The notes below the pieces were generated by a model. It had not been told where the DNA came from. It made no database searches and saw only the letters and a program-made list of their open reading frames with translations. The translations under genes were made by a program, and so were the position numbers. A DNA stretch of 64,000 bases from positions 24,880,131 through 24,944,130 of the forward strand of contig NC_045140.1 of NCBI RefSeq assembly GCF_008831285.2, read 5' to 3'. This DNA is from Nymphaea colorata. Its lineage: Eukaryota > Streptophyta > Magnoliopsida > Nymphaeales > Nymphaeaceae. Below are positions 1-13,110 of the stretch, one piece after another (positions within the stretch are counted from its first letter, which is position 1; each line of letters opens with the position of its first letter).

Positions 1-152
1 CATAGTCAAATTATGAAATCGGATTTTGGATTTGGCTTCGGATTCATATATGACTTTTTTTGTACGTAATCAAATCCGAATTCGAATTGAATATTGAAAA
101 ATGGATAAGGTTAAGGGTATATATGATTTGAATCCGATCAATTAACATCCTT
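1..152. mobile_element. Truncated end of a TAGGGATGTCAAT-type hAT-like element
   Basis: Degenerate GGATTTGGATTC / AATCCGAATTCG repeats run from the window edge to an end reading ATTAACATCCTTA, 11 of 13 matches to the reverse complement of TAGGGATGTCAAT. The rest of the element lies outside the window. Confidence 0.5.
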
Positions 153-660
153 ATTGATCTTGTGTGTTCCTCAGCTCAGAGGAAAGTGGTGAATAGACTC
201 GATTTTGGCGGAGCCAAAAGAGGCAGATATAAAGTTTTGAAGTTTTAGTTAATGAAAGGTGGTAGGGCACTCAAGGGCAAATCTTTTTTTATCGAGTTGT
301 TTGATTACTTCAAGTTTTAGATTGATTGATCAGATATGCAAGTCTTTGTTTCGGGCAAAAGATCCGCATCGAAGGTCAATATATGAGTTCTACACTTGGA
401 ATCTCATTTTCCTTTCTGATCAGAAAATGAATGAGGGAGAGGAGCTGATCTTAGATGGGTGGATCTCAAATCCCGAGGGAACTTAGACCAAAGTAAATCA
501 TGCCTTTTCATTTGAGATTTTGGCAAGCCAGGAGGGTCATGCATCCCCGGTTCTTAAGGAAGCATTTGTTAACCTCGATTCGAGATCAGAACTGTTGGAG
601 ATTTGAGGTTTACCATAGATCTGCAAGGTGGTGGGTTCCCACATGAAGTCATGGCAGGAG

Positions 661-662
<2 letters not shown>

Positions 663-702
<40 letters not shown>
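663..702. repeat. Poly-T tract of 40 bases
   Basis: An uninterrupted run of T. It may be the tail of a minus-strand retroelement insertion; its exact length is prone to sequencing error. Confidence 0.95.
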
Positions 703-705
<3 letters not shown>

Positions 706-952
706 GAAGCCGAATAGTATTTTCAAGATCAGGGATTTTTCAAAACTTTGACATATACCAAGTTAAAATTTTAAAAAATAAAAGCATAAATTTTTTTTTT
801 TTCCAAAATGTGAACAAGGACCATGGCCCCTGCCAGCACCCCTTCCCCTGCCCCTTCCGGCAAGGAGATACGTAGAGAGGTTTCGGCCGACTTTTTCGTC
901 GGGATGACCCTCAACTGACAAGGAGAAACAAAGAACAAAACCCTTGACTGTT

Positions 953-975
953 GAGAGAGAGAGAGAGAGAGAGAG
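953..975. repeat. (GA)n microsatellite
   Basis: A GA run of about 23 bases. Confidence 0.95.
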
Positions 976-1114
976 TAAATGTTCACAAACATGATCTGAC
1001 TTGACCGACACAAAGTGATTCACATAAACAAGAACTTTGGATAAAGGGTAACAAATGGATCTGATTTTCATGACACTGAGCCCATAAATTATGAACAATG
1101 CCATGGTAACCTAC

Positions 1115-1246
1115 GAGTCGTTTGACAATGAGAATAGTAACAAACTGTTGCATGAATTTTTCAAACCATATTGTTGCATGCTTATGTCATTCTTTCAAGC
1201 AGATTCATAGAATAATTTGTTACTGTTCCCATAATTTAGTGACCCC
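1115..1246. mobile_element. Inverted-repeat element related to the 52421 foldback
   Basis: The left part GTCGTTTGACAATGAGAATA followed by GTAACAAA is mirrored at the right by TTTGTTACTGTTCCCATAAT and GTGACCC. The inner TTTG..CAA..AGTAACAAA pattern resembles the arms of the palindrome at 52421-52469, suggesting one family. The repeats are divergent and no target duplication is certain. Confidence 0.45.
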
Positions 1247-1668
1247 TTAGGACTAGTAAAACTGAAAGTTTTTGTAGAGAACTTATCTCTCTCTCTCTCT
1301 TGATCGAGCGTTTCACTTGTCAAACCTTCAGCAGCAACATATAGATTTTAATACAAGAAATGTCAATGAATCAGTTTTAAATCTGATTCACTTATAACCA
1401 TATTCACTTTTCAAATAGTAGTTCATTGGATCAGGATCCAAGTTTATATTCGAATAGTAGAAATATAAAATCATATCCAAAATATCCTACACGATAGAAT
1501 TTTCTTATTGAATCCAACACTTGAATTAAAAATTCGAACAGAAAATGGGATTATGTCTTTCGTTTTTATCTTCTTGGACAGAAGCACGATGGCAAATTTC
1601 GTGCCTGCTATATTCTTTAACTGCACCAGTTTCTTTGTTCTGGGGCGTGTAGAATAAGGCCCCCACCA

Positions 1669-1692
1669 TCTCTCTCTCTCTCTCTCTCTCTC
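1669..1692. repeat. (TC)n microsatellite
   Basis: TC run of 24 bases. Confidence 0.95.
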
Positions 1693-3096
1693 ATGTGATA
1701 GGCCGCAAGGGAATAAGCCACTAGCTCCTGCGTCACAAGACTTTGATCAGGTAAAAAAAGACTGCCGTCTGCCAGCGCTACGACCTTCAAGCTTGCTGTA
1801 AAGAATTTGTGTCGGAACTTGTTCTATGGGATTGAGGGCACGGTGAATAAAAAGCAAATTGTGTGGTGATGAGGATGGAATTGCTTCCCTTCCATTAAGT
1901 TTAGCATCGCGCTTGCTGCATGTAATAAAGTAGTTTTCAGAAATGATATTTACCAAGTTAAGTGCCATTATATTATTAACAGTTGTTCTGAAAAAGCAAA
2001 GACATTAAAAGAAGTTGCTTCCTTTTGGTGAACCCATGAAGATATAGCTATAAGATCCATATGGACCCCATCTGTGTTATTTAAACCTTCTTAGTTATGG
2101 TTGGCTAGTGCATCATCTTGGGTGTGCAATAGAGACAGGATCTAGTGACTGCAGAGGCTAAGACCGGAGGATAGTACGTCGTTAACCGATTATAAAGAGC
2201 ATTTCTTTTCTTTTACTTTTTCTGTTTCTGTAGATGGTAGTTTCTCATAGAAGCAGAACAGGTCAAGAAAGTTGCATGAGTTGAGCAACCCATACAGCAA
2301 AAAGCTGCAGGATTTGAGAAGAGCCGTAACAGTGACGTGCAGAATAATCAGGAGTGAATAACAAGTTTCTTGTACAAAACAGAACCATGCTTTCCCGAAG
2401 TAGCAGCTTCCCATCAACTTCGGCATTTTTTTGCTTCTTTTCTTTTTCGCTCAGTGAAACGCAGGGGCCTTGGCTTGAAGTCCTCATCTTGTAAATCATT
2501 AAACAAACGAAAAATCGTGGCTAATCTTTTAGTGAAAAAGAGTGATTTTTCATCATCCTGCTCCAGCTAACTTTCCATCAAAGAAATGATTTCCACCAGA
2601 AAAACCTCCTCTAAGAAAGACAACCCAGAAAAGAATGACAAAACAGATATATTTAGGATGCTCAGAGCCAGAACTCGACATGATCACAAAGCACAGGCTG
2701 CCAATTATATCATGTATTTTGTTTTCTTGGCTTGATAAAACAGAAACTCACCCTAAGGTGGGAGACTTGATCACATTGGTTTAAACTGCTGAACCTGCTG
2801 TCACCCCCTTTAGCAAAATAAGACTGGTTTAGTGCACTTCAGTGCTCCCACACATGACACACCAAAGGTCTGCAGAAAAGTTTGAACCTGAGAGCAGCCA
2901 TCTACCGTCCAAGGCCCCTCCAAGTTGTGCTAACCCCCTTGAGTTCAATTTAAATTTTATAAACCAAGATTACAACCAGGTTGCTCAATGATACAATGAA
3001 AAATGTCATGCCTCATGTAAAATTTCACCTTTTTGATGGTTAGATGTGATTTTGTGATGAAACAGCCAAGGTTTTAGACCTTCAGTTAGCTACTGA

Positions 3097-3179
3097 CCAG
3101 CTTAACTGACGGTCTTCCTAACGGGAAAATAAGTTCATATCTACATCTGTTGATTAGTCGGACCGTCAGTTGGCGCTGG
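3097..3179. repeat. Inverted repeat, 18-19-base arms, 83-bp span
   Basis: CCAGCTTAACTGACGGTC (3097-3114) pairs with GACCGTCAGTTGGCGCTGG (3161-3179) with few mismatches. It may be a small MITE or a hairpin-forming relic. No coding sequence around it. Confidence 0.6.
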
Positions 3180-4097
3180 ACCACACGGACTAGTTGAAGG
3201 TGGTTGGTGTCACACTTAGCCTCATAAATGTTGGCTATTTACTCCGACTAACGAAGGATGACATAATGAAGCGTCTCTGTAAAGATGCGGTAGCAGAATA
3301 CCGTGATAAAGCAGATAATAAATAACGTAATGAAAGAAGGACAAGGTTGGAGTAAATGCAATGAAAGTAGAAAAAAGTTGGTCTGCAATAAACTCGTGGT
3401 TATCCTTTCCTGGCAGAAGAGTCATTGAATTTTAATGTCCTGAGAGGAAGTGCAAGATATAGTCTACAGTTGAGGCAGGACCAATTTTGATTTCCAATAT
3501 TACATTATCAGTTTTTTGATAAAGCTGATCCGTTTCGAGTTAAAACAGATACCGATCTCCTTCAACTAAGAATTGCCCTTGAACCCAATTTCAGCAGATG
3601 ATTTCCTTAATCAGTAAAAATCAATACTAAAGATTAAATCAATACTACAACCACATACTACATTTACAATACTCATAAGAGATACAACCCATATCACACA
3701 TAAAACCAATTTCTAGAAACATATGTCCTATCTATTGCTGCTGTATACATATTTGTAGTCAATCGTAACGTCATTTCTTCTACTAAAAATCGAAGAATGA
3801 ACAATGATCCGGGAGATTCAGTAGAATCGACAGCTCTTTCAGATCACCACCTTCTTTTGTTATCCAGATCCACCGAGTCCCATTTCTTGCTACCAAACTA
3901 ATCAAATTTACAGTAAAGCAATATGCAAATTCGAAATGCCTAAACTGCCAAAAAAAACCTTTCACCAAATGCAATAATGGTCATATAGTCTTCTGATCTC
4001 TGAAAATTTCTCATCTAATGTCAGAAGGCACTAAGCATGTCAAAGCCTCAATAGTCAACTTTAGAGTTAGCTGCAGAGGGAAACAGAGTTTTAGCAT

Positions 4098-6134
4098 TCA
4101 GATCATCACATCGGAAAAGTTAAAGGTTGACAAAGCTAAAAGTTTACCACTCTGTTCCAGAATACTTAGATGTGCCGGAGGGACAAAGGCCCCCGGAGCC
4201 GCATTCTGAAGTTCATAGTCCCAGGTATTTGGTACCTGTCGTGTAGTTCTTTTCTTCAGATGAGCATGAACAAACGATGGATAGGACATAACTGAGTGTA
4301 TAAGGGAGAACTACAGAATGTACGGGAAGTACCTTATCCATTTCAGACAGCTTGGAGTTTATAGTTCTTCTCAGTGGTTCCCCAAAGTTCTGCACGCCTT
4401 GCACTGTCTCGGTTCTTAGATCCACCGATTCCAGAGCAGTCCCACTTATGTGAGGGCAGGATGGACTGATGTTAGGTGAGAAACCAAGAACAGCAGAACC
4501 ATGGACTCCAGAACGAAAAATCTGCCGAAAAGTAGAGCAAACGGAATAAGAGATTACAAGCAAAAGTAAAATATTACTTCTGAGAGGAAATACTTACATC
4601 CTTGGCGAGGATTCCCTCAATGTCGAAGTCCAGCTGAGGATTGACAGTCGCCAGCTTCATTGACAAAAACTGGAGAAGGGAAACCAGATAAAGATGCCTT
4701 AGTGCAGCAAATGTTTGACCGGGAACAATGAAGCTCAAGGGCACGATGTTTTCTGATTCTTGACTCCATAAACAAACACTTAGATGGGCAGATAATGGCG
4801 GAACATATGAATTACCTCAACCTGCCGCTGGAGTGATTGCACATAGTTAATTATCTCATCAAGCATCACAGCCTTGCCAGTTACCTATAAAAATTAAAGA
4901 AACAGCCAGGGGAGATCAACGAAACATCCTTCTGACATAGAATTTACTGGAAAAGAGAAAATGTCAAAGACTGAAAAAAGCACTATGGTACCTTGCTACA
5001 GCCAGGGACAAGATCTTGAAGAAACCTCATACGCTCGCTTATCTTTTCCCTTCTTACCTACATTTTATGCATGATGAGTTGCTTGTCAGCATTACAGTCA
5101 TGGTTTCCTTTGAAAGCAAATGAATGATTTCAAGATCCTTACTCTTTCAGCAAGGCTGTGGCTGTTGGTTGCTTGTCCACGTCTAGCTCTTACATGAACA
5201 AAATCTTCCTTTGGAGCATCACCGTTTTGACTATGATCCTTACTTTGTTTGACAGTTAGCTTACCGAGAGTACCACAGGGGGTCTGTTCTTTTGTTGTTT
5301 TAACGGAGTCGTTAGACACATATGAAGTATCTTTTGATTGATCAGATTCGATTCTCTGTCATTCACAGGGTACAACAGAATTATTGGCATAATAGTATCT
5401 AAAAGACTAAAACCAAGACGAAAACAAGGAAGACAGGAATAACCAATTGGCTAGAGCAGAAGGAAATTAACAGTCACCTGTGCATTATCAGACTTATGGT
5501 TGGGATCAGCAGTTACACCATCAAGCATCCTCTTTCTCTTTTTCCTGTCGGAAGGCGAATCTGCAAACCTATTCTCTGTTTTCTGTTCTTCCTCTTGACC
5601 AGCAATACCATGGTCATTGCCTTCAGAATCTTTGGCAGAAGTCTGAATCCTATCCCTTGGAGATGGGTTGATACCATTACATTGATTAAGATTTCCAAGT
5701 AGGTAATCTGACGAACCAATGGTAGACACTCTGGTGCTCCCCAAGATACCGAAATTGCTTATATTATCGGGACATTTTCCATTCAGGAAGCAAGAATAAC
5801 CAGGGGTTGATCCAAGCAAAGGAACGCTAGGATGAGGAGGGATTAAGTTGATCCCAGCAGGCTGATTTTCAAGTGCAGAAGCGATCAGTGGGTAAAGCAA
5901 GCCTTGCTGCTGAGAAGGCATCTGTGCAGCAAAACCAGCATTGCCTTCTACAGGCACCAAAGCATCCCAACAAGTTGAAAACGATTCCACCATTTCAAGA
6001 GCAGAGCAAGCAGCAGACTTCAGAGAAGCAGAATGTGATCCTAGAAAAGCACCATCAGTGGGAAAGCTTGAACCAGGAGGAGGCATCCCACTGCTCTGCT
6101 CAAAGCTGAAATTGCCATTACTGTTTGAACCCAT
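4098..6134 (-). CDS. bHLH transcription factor, subfamily XII (bHLH49/62/78-like), 7 coding exons
   Basis: Predicted DNA-binding transcription factor of the nucleus, expected to bind E-box/G-box DNA as a dimer. Coding exons on the minus strand: 5478-6134, 5143-5355, 4992-5057, 4816-4884, 4598-4669, 4333-4521, 4098-4235. All introns are GT-AG and the total is 1404 bases (467 residues). The bHLH domain is at about residues 272-335. The basic region contains [16 protein letters not shown] with the His-Glu-Arg contact residues, followed by a helix-loop-helix with [13 protein letters not shown] and [21 protein letters not shown]. The block after it ([18 protein letters not shown]) is typical of the CIB/BEE-related bHLH49/62/78 group. 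The N-terminal third is Ser/Pro/Gly-rich and unstructured. I chose the ATG at 6134 because upstream sequence in that frame crosses a likely 5'UTR intron acceptor near 6212. The last exon is the least certain part: [13 protein letters not shown] resembles the family tail, but the final residues do not match it, so the true stop could lie in a further exon. Confidence 0.9.
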
Positions 6135-6700
6135 GCCTTCAGAGCCCAGCACACTCCCACCAATATATGGTGCAAACTGGAAGCACCCCACAATTCCACC
6201 AACCGGGAGCCTGCAAAAGGTGATGTGGACAAACCACAATCCCTCGATCAACTAAGAATGAGCTCACCAAGGTCTGTTACCGAAGAGGAAAAGCTGTCCC
6301 TGGAACAAGGGTATATGAGTCGAAAGCAAAGTGGTAGTTTGACCAGAAAATAACAGCTGGTAATTTCTTGCAAGGCTCAACAAGGAACAAGCAGGTGGTG
6401 CAGCTTTATGTAATGCAGAATACCTAGATCTGTCAAAGGTAAAGTATCTCTGTGTGGCAGCATCCAAGACGAGAGAAAAAAAAGAAAAGTGAAAACCATA
6501 TATCAACCACCTAATTTTGCTTTTCACAAATTAAAATCTTCTAAAACCATAAAGACCCATAATAAACTTGAAGATATAAAAGGAAAAGGAAAAAGGCGAG
6601 GCTTAAGAGCATAAAGGGACAAGAAGCAAAGTTGGGGCATTAACTGTTCACCAGATCAGGTTAAAGAAAAGGGGCAGATTCCATTTTTCATCCACTGGTG
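6135..6700 (-). promoter_or_regulatory. 5' leader and proximal upstream region of the bHLH gene
   Basis: No other gene is visible here. A pyrimidine-rich tract followed by CAG at about 6212-6220 (minus strand) looks like a 3' splice site, so the 5'UTR is probably spliced, with an upstream non-coding exon around 6264-6527. The open frame across that stretch shows no protein-family features. Inference from splice signals only. Confidence 0.4.
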
Positions 6701-9697
6701 CTGCCATCACTTTCAATAAAAACCAACAATAGGAATATCGAAAAATCGAAAAAAAAAATCGTGGGGAAGAACCAAGAACACCAATTTATGCCAAGGGTTC
6801 TATAAGGAGATACTGGCCAAAACGTAATCATTAAACGGGAAGCACATTTTTTACATGATTTCTCATCTGGGAATGGTCAAATTGTAAAGAAGCTGAAATT
6901 GCTTTTCCAATACAAGACTATGCCACTTTTCCCATGATGGTGTTTCCTCAAAGCCTTCTGTGGCATAGGATTCTGGCTGTTTCCACTGAGAGGGAAGGAA
7001 AACATCAAAAGGAGAAAAATGGAAGAAATCGCCGATTCAAGGTAAAAGGGTTAATAGGAAGTACAGGCCAAAGCATGCACATATATTTAATGAGCCTAAG
7101 AAAGAGTGATCTTAAATGGGCAGATGCAGAAAGAATAGGGCATCATATTCGAGGTTAAAGCTTGCATAGACGGGTTGGCGTTACTCGTGTCTGCCCTGCC
7201 AGCCGGCGGCCGCTCTGTAATTAGTGGCAGCTCGCCTTCTGTCTCTTCCACATTAAATTAAAGAGATTACAGTATTACACGACGCGTTCTGCCACACCAT
7301 GTTACTTTTTAAGTAATGCAATTTTACTGATGAAACAATTGATAAGATGGACACATTTAATCGTTTACTTTCAAACTATTGTACGTCCAAATACATCACA
7401 CATTTACTTTCAAACTATATATTAATATTGACATACGTGGTTGACATTTTGTTTTCATAAAAAATAGACTTTCATGCATCATAACTGTTGTGAAACTAAA
7501 TTGAACGGCAAGCATAAATACGCATCAATTTAGCAGGTTATCCATTCGCATAAAAGCTGAGTTTATATAATCACTTCCAGGTAAGCGCCCGCATTTACGC
7601 TCGCTAATAAAAAAACATTATTTGCTTATTCAAGAAGTTTGAACTCCCAATGAAAAGCATTCAAGAAGTATGAAGTTAAAAACTTAAAAAGTAAAAGCAG
7701 AAACGAGCTCGATATTCCTGTGCCCATTAAACAAAGAATTTAATGGGCTTTAACTATCAGCAATTGGAAACTCGATCATCAGGACTCGGTGCTTCACAGT
7801 CAATACTGTCTGTTATATTAAACAAGCGTATGATTGAAGCTAAAGTTAAAATAAACAAAGATTTTGGAAAGCTAACATGGATACCGTTAGATGGAGGTAG
7901 ACATTTTGACGAGGACTTTTCACATGATATAGAGAACTTCGTCGGAATGAAATTCTTTCCCGTGGAAACTTAGTCTCTAGTTTGAAACGTACCCACTGAG
8001 TCGGTCGTGCACCATTGAAGCCTATAGATTTTGAAACTCTGAATGAGAAATTTCTTCAGCCTCAAAGGGTTTGGCGTAAGTGGTCAAGCCGATCAGTAAA
8101 CAGCTGGTCATTGGTTCCATTCACAGGGAAGTCAACTTCTAAAGTAAGCCAAAGAATGCAATGAAGTTAGAAAATATTTTTTTTAGAGGGGCATTGATTC
8201 ACATGTTTTCGTACATGGAAGGGCACTTACATGTATAACAAGGTAAATATTAAACGATCTTAATATAAAAATGAAAGAAAATTGAGAAACTGGTGTGGGC
8301 AACTACCCACACCAGCCTATATGTGGCTCCGCCATTGAAAGTATGCATAGGCAAACCTCAAGTTAGATTAATGATTAAGTCTCTTGTCCTGAGCACTAGT
8401 GGAGCTAGAAATTTTGGTTGAAGGGACAGTCATTCAACACATTTAATTTGTTTAGGAACACTTACATATATAAACAATCAAATAATCAAAACAATAACAT
8501 AAAATTAAACAAATTTTGTGAGGTTGGAGTAGACCATTGGTCCTGAGTGTGGTTTTCCTTGAATCACAAACCGGAAAGATTTGTCTCAAGCAGTGTTTGG
8601 AAAGCAATATTTCATCTGGAAATAGATTTTTTTTTTCGTGATCTATGGCCAAATAGATGTATGAAATATCTTGAAGAGGTTGAAACGCTTCCTCTTTCCC
8701 ACCCCCCTGAAATTCAGAGTTGCTTTTAGACCTACGTAGGAAATGAGACACCCGTCAACTAAAGTATAACATATCCACTATTTGCACTCAAGAGAAGTAG
8801 TGATTATGGAAGTCAAATTGTCCAAGAGACTGAATCGAAAGTAGCTTAGATTGGGAAAGCATAATATGAATTATAAACCTATCTAACCTTAGAAACAAAA
8901 AGGTGCACTAGGAGCTCTTATTTTGTCTCTTTCTTGCAACTTACTCAGCTATTGAAACTTTGACCTATATAGCTATGTATTCTTGAAAGTTCCGAGCCTT
9001 CTCCCCAACTAGCTGGGTCGACAACTTTTAACAAGCAACCTTAAGGTTTAGTAAAGATCAAAACCAGACCCAATGTACAGCTTTGCAGATCTACATGTAA
9101 ATGTGGGGTCCGAAAGGTGGCTGGACCTGCTTCGTTAACAGTTTACAAAGTCAGGTCCGAATCAGAATTAAGTGAAATCTAATCTAATTATAACATAAGT
9201 AAACCCGAGGTCAAATCCAATACGCAGACCATCCTCATCTCGATGGCATATAAAATAAGAGTGTGCCTGCACGCGTATTTTGCTTATGTCTCTTTTTGGA
9301 CCCATCAAATCTACGATGGGAACGAACCAAAAAAAGAACGACCCACCTTACTTCATAAGGCTGCATGTCTTCCTCGACTAATAGAATTATATCTTCAGTA
9401 AAGCATAATCTTATGGTACAATTAGATGCAACATAACTACATTATATTCATGAACTTGGTTAGATGCTACCCACATCGGAAGAGAGAAAAAGGGGGGAAA
9501 AGGCCAAAGGGAGGCCACAAAGGAAGAGCATCCTGGAGAGTCTCCATAGTTAAAAAGGAAGCTCGGCAGCATATGCTGCAACTTTATGCTGTCTTGGGTT
9601 CCGATATAAGCTAGCTGGACCTTTATCTCCCAGCTTGATTCATGGTAAAAATATAAAAATACATAAAAAAAATGAAGTTAGACAAGATCATGTCAAG

Positions 9698-9722
9698 TCT
9701 CTCTCTCTCTCTCTCTCTCTCT
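9698..9722. repeat. (TC)n microsatellite
   Basis: A CT run of about 25 bases. Confidence 0.95.
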
Positions 9723-10419
9723 GAAACAGTAATGCACGCACGAAAGGACACGTGAGATAGAGACACATCGAGATCTATATGCTGGATTTTGAAAGCTTAT
9801 TTTAGTGGGTTGAGCACCCAAAAAGCTGGACAAAAACCATGTTGGGCATTCTTTGTTTTTTTCAATTCTGTCTTTTTTTCATCGGTTTGAAACACCAGAA
9901 AGCTAGAAACATAAAGAACTGTGCTTTCTCAAGTGCATGGTTGTTTTCCAAACAATGATGTGCACTGGAATCTTCGGTCTGCACGAGAGAACGAAACATG
10001 ATGAGTAAAGGTATATATGCTTAAGCTGGCAGTTTTCAGTAAGATGAGGAATTCTGATTATCATCTCTGCAGAATTTTGCCATTCATGAGCTATAACTAG
10101 GCTGGCTGTTGTACTAAGCTGAGAGAGAAAGAGAGAGAGAGAGAAAAAGAGAAGATTAAATTTATTCTGCATGCTTTTTGTCTATGTGCAATGGCTTTGA
10201 TACCTTAGGAAAGAGTGATTGGTTCGACCTATGCTTAGGAAAGCAGGCACGGACGATATTAATTTTGTGGTTTTCTGAGTTTCTTTGGTTTACTTTCCTT
10301 CAGATCTTGATTACTTGCTCTGATACTCTAATTAAGTTATTTTTCAGCAGAAATCCATTATTAGATCATTCGTTCACAATATACAATTAGTTGGTAGTGG
10401 AGTATACGTTTCAAAAATA

Positions 10420-10443
10420 CTCTCTCTCTCTCTCTCTCTCTCT
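10420..10443. repeat. (CT)n microsatellite
   Basis: CT run of 24 bases. Confidence 0.95.
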
Positions 10444-11293
10444 TTCCAAATTCGATTCTGACTTGACTTCTGATGTATTTAAGCGTTGTGGGTCCGAACT
10501 GGAACTGATCTGACCTGTCCTGTTTACAATCCTAGTGGGTGTGTTTGCAACAACACAGTTTACAAGAACACAGCCCTCAAGGTTTTGAAGGTTCAGGAAG
10601 CACTAAACCCCACCCCTTCCCACAATAATGAAGAGAGGCTGTTGCTAATAGACAGGAGGGATTAGTTCTCCGAAGATTTTGCACCCAAAGAACATGACAC
10701 AATAAACCTACAGATGACAGACTGCTGCCAAATTCTGATTTGTACCAAAGGCTCATTCATGAAAAAAAAAAAGAGAAAAGATTTCTTTAAATTTTGCCTA
10801 CTTTGTTTGACAATGTTCTTCTGAGAAGTATAGCCCTTACTAAGAACTATAAATGTAATTCCTTTTATCAGATTATAAACCAAATGTAGGTAAAAGAAAA
10901 TCTCTGTGAGATCCCATTTCTTTCGAGCAATATGCTTACTCTTAATCATGCGAACAGTTTGCTACAGAATCCCTTTTCTTTTACCTTTGTTGCAGCAGAT
11001 GCTTCTGGTTACTGGTTACTTAATCTATTGATTAAACTATTTCCCACCGCTAATATGCAGAACAATACGTGTTGCTTTGCTGTTTTTTCACACTCTGCTT
11101 TGATAACAAGCACGCTCTGTCATCTTTAATCTCTCTTCCCACCCACTCTTTTTCTTTTTCACATTTCCTCTCTTTGTTTTTCTGGAAGTGATATATAATA
11201 AGACCCCCACTGTACTAGATAATGCCTAATCATATCAACCCTCTTGTGCTTGTACGGTTCCTCGTGAGAGTTACTCTATTGATTGGAGAACAA

Positions 11294-11296
<3 letters not shown>

Positions 11297-11350
<54 letters not shown>
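11297..11350. repeat. Compound (AT)17(AG)10 microsatellite
   Basis: An AT run switches directly to an AG run. Confidence 0.95.
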
Positions 11351-12659
11351 GTACTTTCACTTTAGGAGGACATCATATTGAACCTTGTCAAGGCTGTTTT
11401 GGTCCCTTTTTTAGGGTCAAAATTAAGGTACCAAATCATCTTTCTTTCATGAAAAGAATAGAAGGCATGCAAATCCATACTTAAAAACTCAGACAAAATC
11501 ACTCTGCTACTTTTAAAAAGTTTGGGCACGCCCACCCTCTCCCTTTTATATGGGCTGGACTTTCGGGGTACTTACAGTAGTACCCTTGACATTGCCATTA
11601 TTGAGGACCTACATCACATGGACACAAAAAGGGGACACTTGTTAAGATATTTATTGTAGTTTTCACTAAAAATTGTGTCTGTAAAGCACTGCTAGGAACT
11701 CCCCTCGCTACCTGGAGAGTTGAAATGAAGGTTTTAGAGTTGAAGAAGGTCAAGAGTTCAATATATAGTCAAAATACGAGAACTTAGCAGCATTATGCCT
11801 AACCCCAGCTTGTTAATGCAAATTAAGGTGCTGGTGTGGCATGGAAAGTTTTGGACCAACATGAGCTGAGTCCAATCTGAGACTGGACCTTTCTAGCTTA
11901 GATTAATCTGGGCCAAGTTCAGCAAGCATAGGGGTTTTCTATAATGCTAGTCACAAATTTGTCAAGAAAATCTGAAGAAAAGCAGCTGCCTGTTCTATAG
12001 ACCTTGCTTGTATAAGCTAAAGAAAACTTACTACATGAGCCTAATCAAGTTAATGAAACTTAACCAACATATTATCTTTCACCAAATTCATCTCCTTTAC
12101 TTACATGAGCCTCGTTCTTGGTTTTTAAGCTCATCTTAAACTCTCTCTCTCTCTAACACCAAGGTTGCATGCAAATAACTTGGCTGACACTTGGGAGAGA
12201 CAAATAGGGAGGCAATGCCATGGATCTAGCAGAAATACTGTATTATTTATTGCTGTACCAAATCCGGCTCCTTCCCAATTTCCAATACTGTTCCCTAGAC
12301 ACCAGGGTTCCAAATATGAGGTAGCAAGCAGGCTTTTGGTTCTGGGCGATTCTTCCATGGATCATCAACACAATAATAAATTCAACTTTCATATGGAAAT
12401 GAAATTCATCTAGTTGTTCGCAATTGCCAATTTGAGAAGGATCCTATGACACTTTGTCGATGGGGTGTCCTTCACTCCAATATAAAGTATTCTTGCGAGC
12501 ACCAAGCTTTGTTTCTTTACCAGCCATGCGCCAACACCTTCAAGAGCCCTTTTCAGTTCCCTTTTATATGGACTCTCATTCTTTGGGGCCACCCACCTTT
12601 ATAAAAGGGTCACTGTTCCTTTCTCTGTAGGCCATATTTCTCATGAATAATGTAATTTG

Positions 12660-13110
12660 TAGGAATGTCAATAAATCTGATTTGGGTCTGGCATTTGACA
12701 TCTAAATTGATTTTTTTTAAAAATCGGATGCAAGAAAAAAAGAAAGAAAATCTAATATCCAACTAAAAAGTTGGACTAGGTTTGGATTCAAGAAATGACA
12801 TCCAATCATATAATTTGGATTTTAAATAAATATTTGATCAAATTCGGATTTGGATTGGATTAAGTTCTAAATAAATAGATCTAATATCCAGGTATTTGGA
12901 AAGTCGGTTCTTAACACATTGCAATGCAGTTTGGATTCAATTCGAAACTAGTAAGATTCAAATTCGGAATGGAAGTTAAAAATCATATTCAGATGGGATC
13001 CAGATTATGAATTCATAATATGATAAGATTTTATTTTTATTCTTATTTGAAATCCAAATTTGGATACGAATATATGAACAATTGAACAAGCAGATATGGT
13101 TACATCTAAT
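12660..13110. mobile_element. TAGGAATGTCAAT-type hAT-like element with subterminal hexamer repeats
   Basis: Starts TAGGAATGTCAAT and continues with dense imperfect repeats of TTTGGATT, AATCGGAT and ATTCGGAT to about 13075. The right end is not clear. Same family as those near 152, 20928 and 24324. Confidence 0.5.

Larger units (their letters stand above)
153..4097. other. Intergenic region downstream of the bHLH gene
   Basis: Apart from the poly-T, GA and TC runs, the element near 1115 and the inverted repeat at 3097, I see no gene. The part near 3700-4097 is probably the 3'UTR of the bHLH gene. Confidence 0.6.
6701..12659. other. Intergenic region, no gene seen
   Basis: AT-rich DNA with three microsatellites. 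Open frames are short and without recognisable domains. Imperfect GTCCGAAT/CCGAGGTC motifs near 9120-9260 and 10460-10530 look like decayed subterminal transposon repeats. A GGCGTAAGTGGTCAAGCCG stretch near 8071 resembles a Pol III A box. Confidence 0.5.

Noticed and set aside
763-1104. 113-codon minus-strand frame with Ser-Leu and Gly-Arg repeats
   Set aside because: The repeats come from the GA microsatellite and GC-rich low complexity; no domain.
5941-6255. 104-codon plus-strand frame over the bHLH first exon
   Set aside because: It is antisense to a well-supported coding exon and has no family features.
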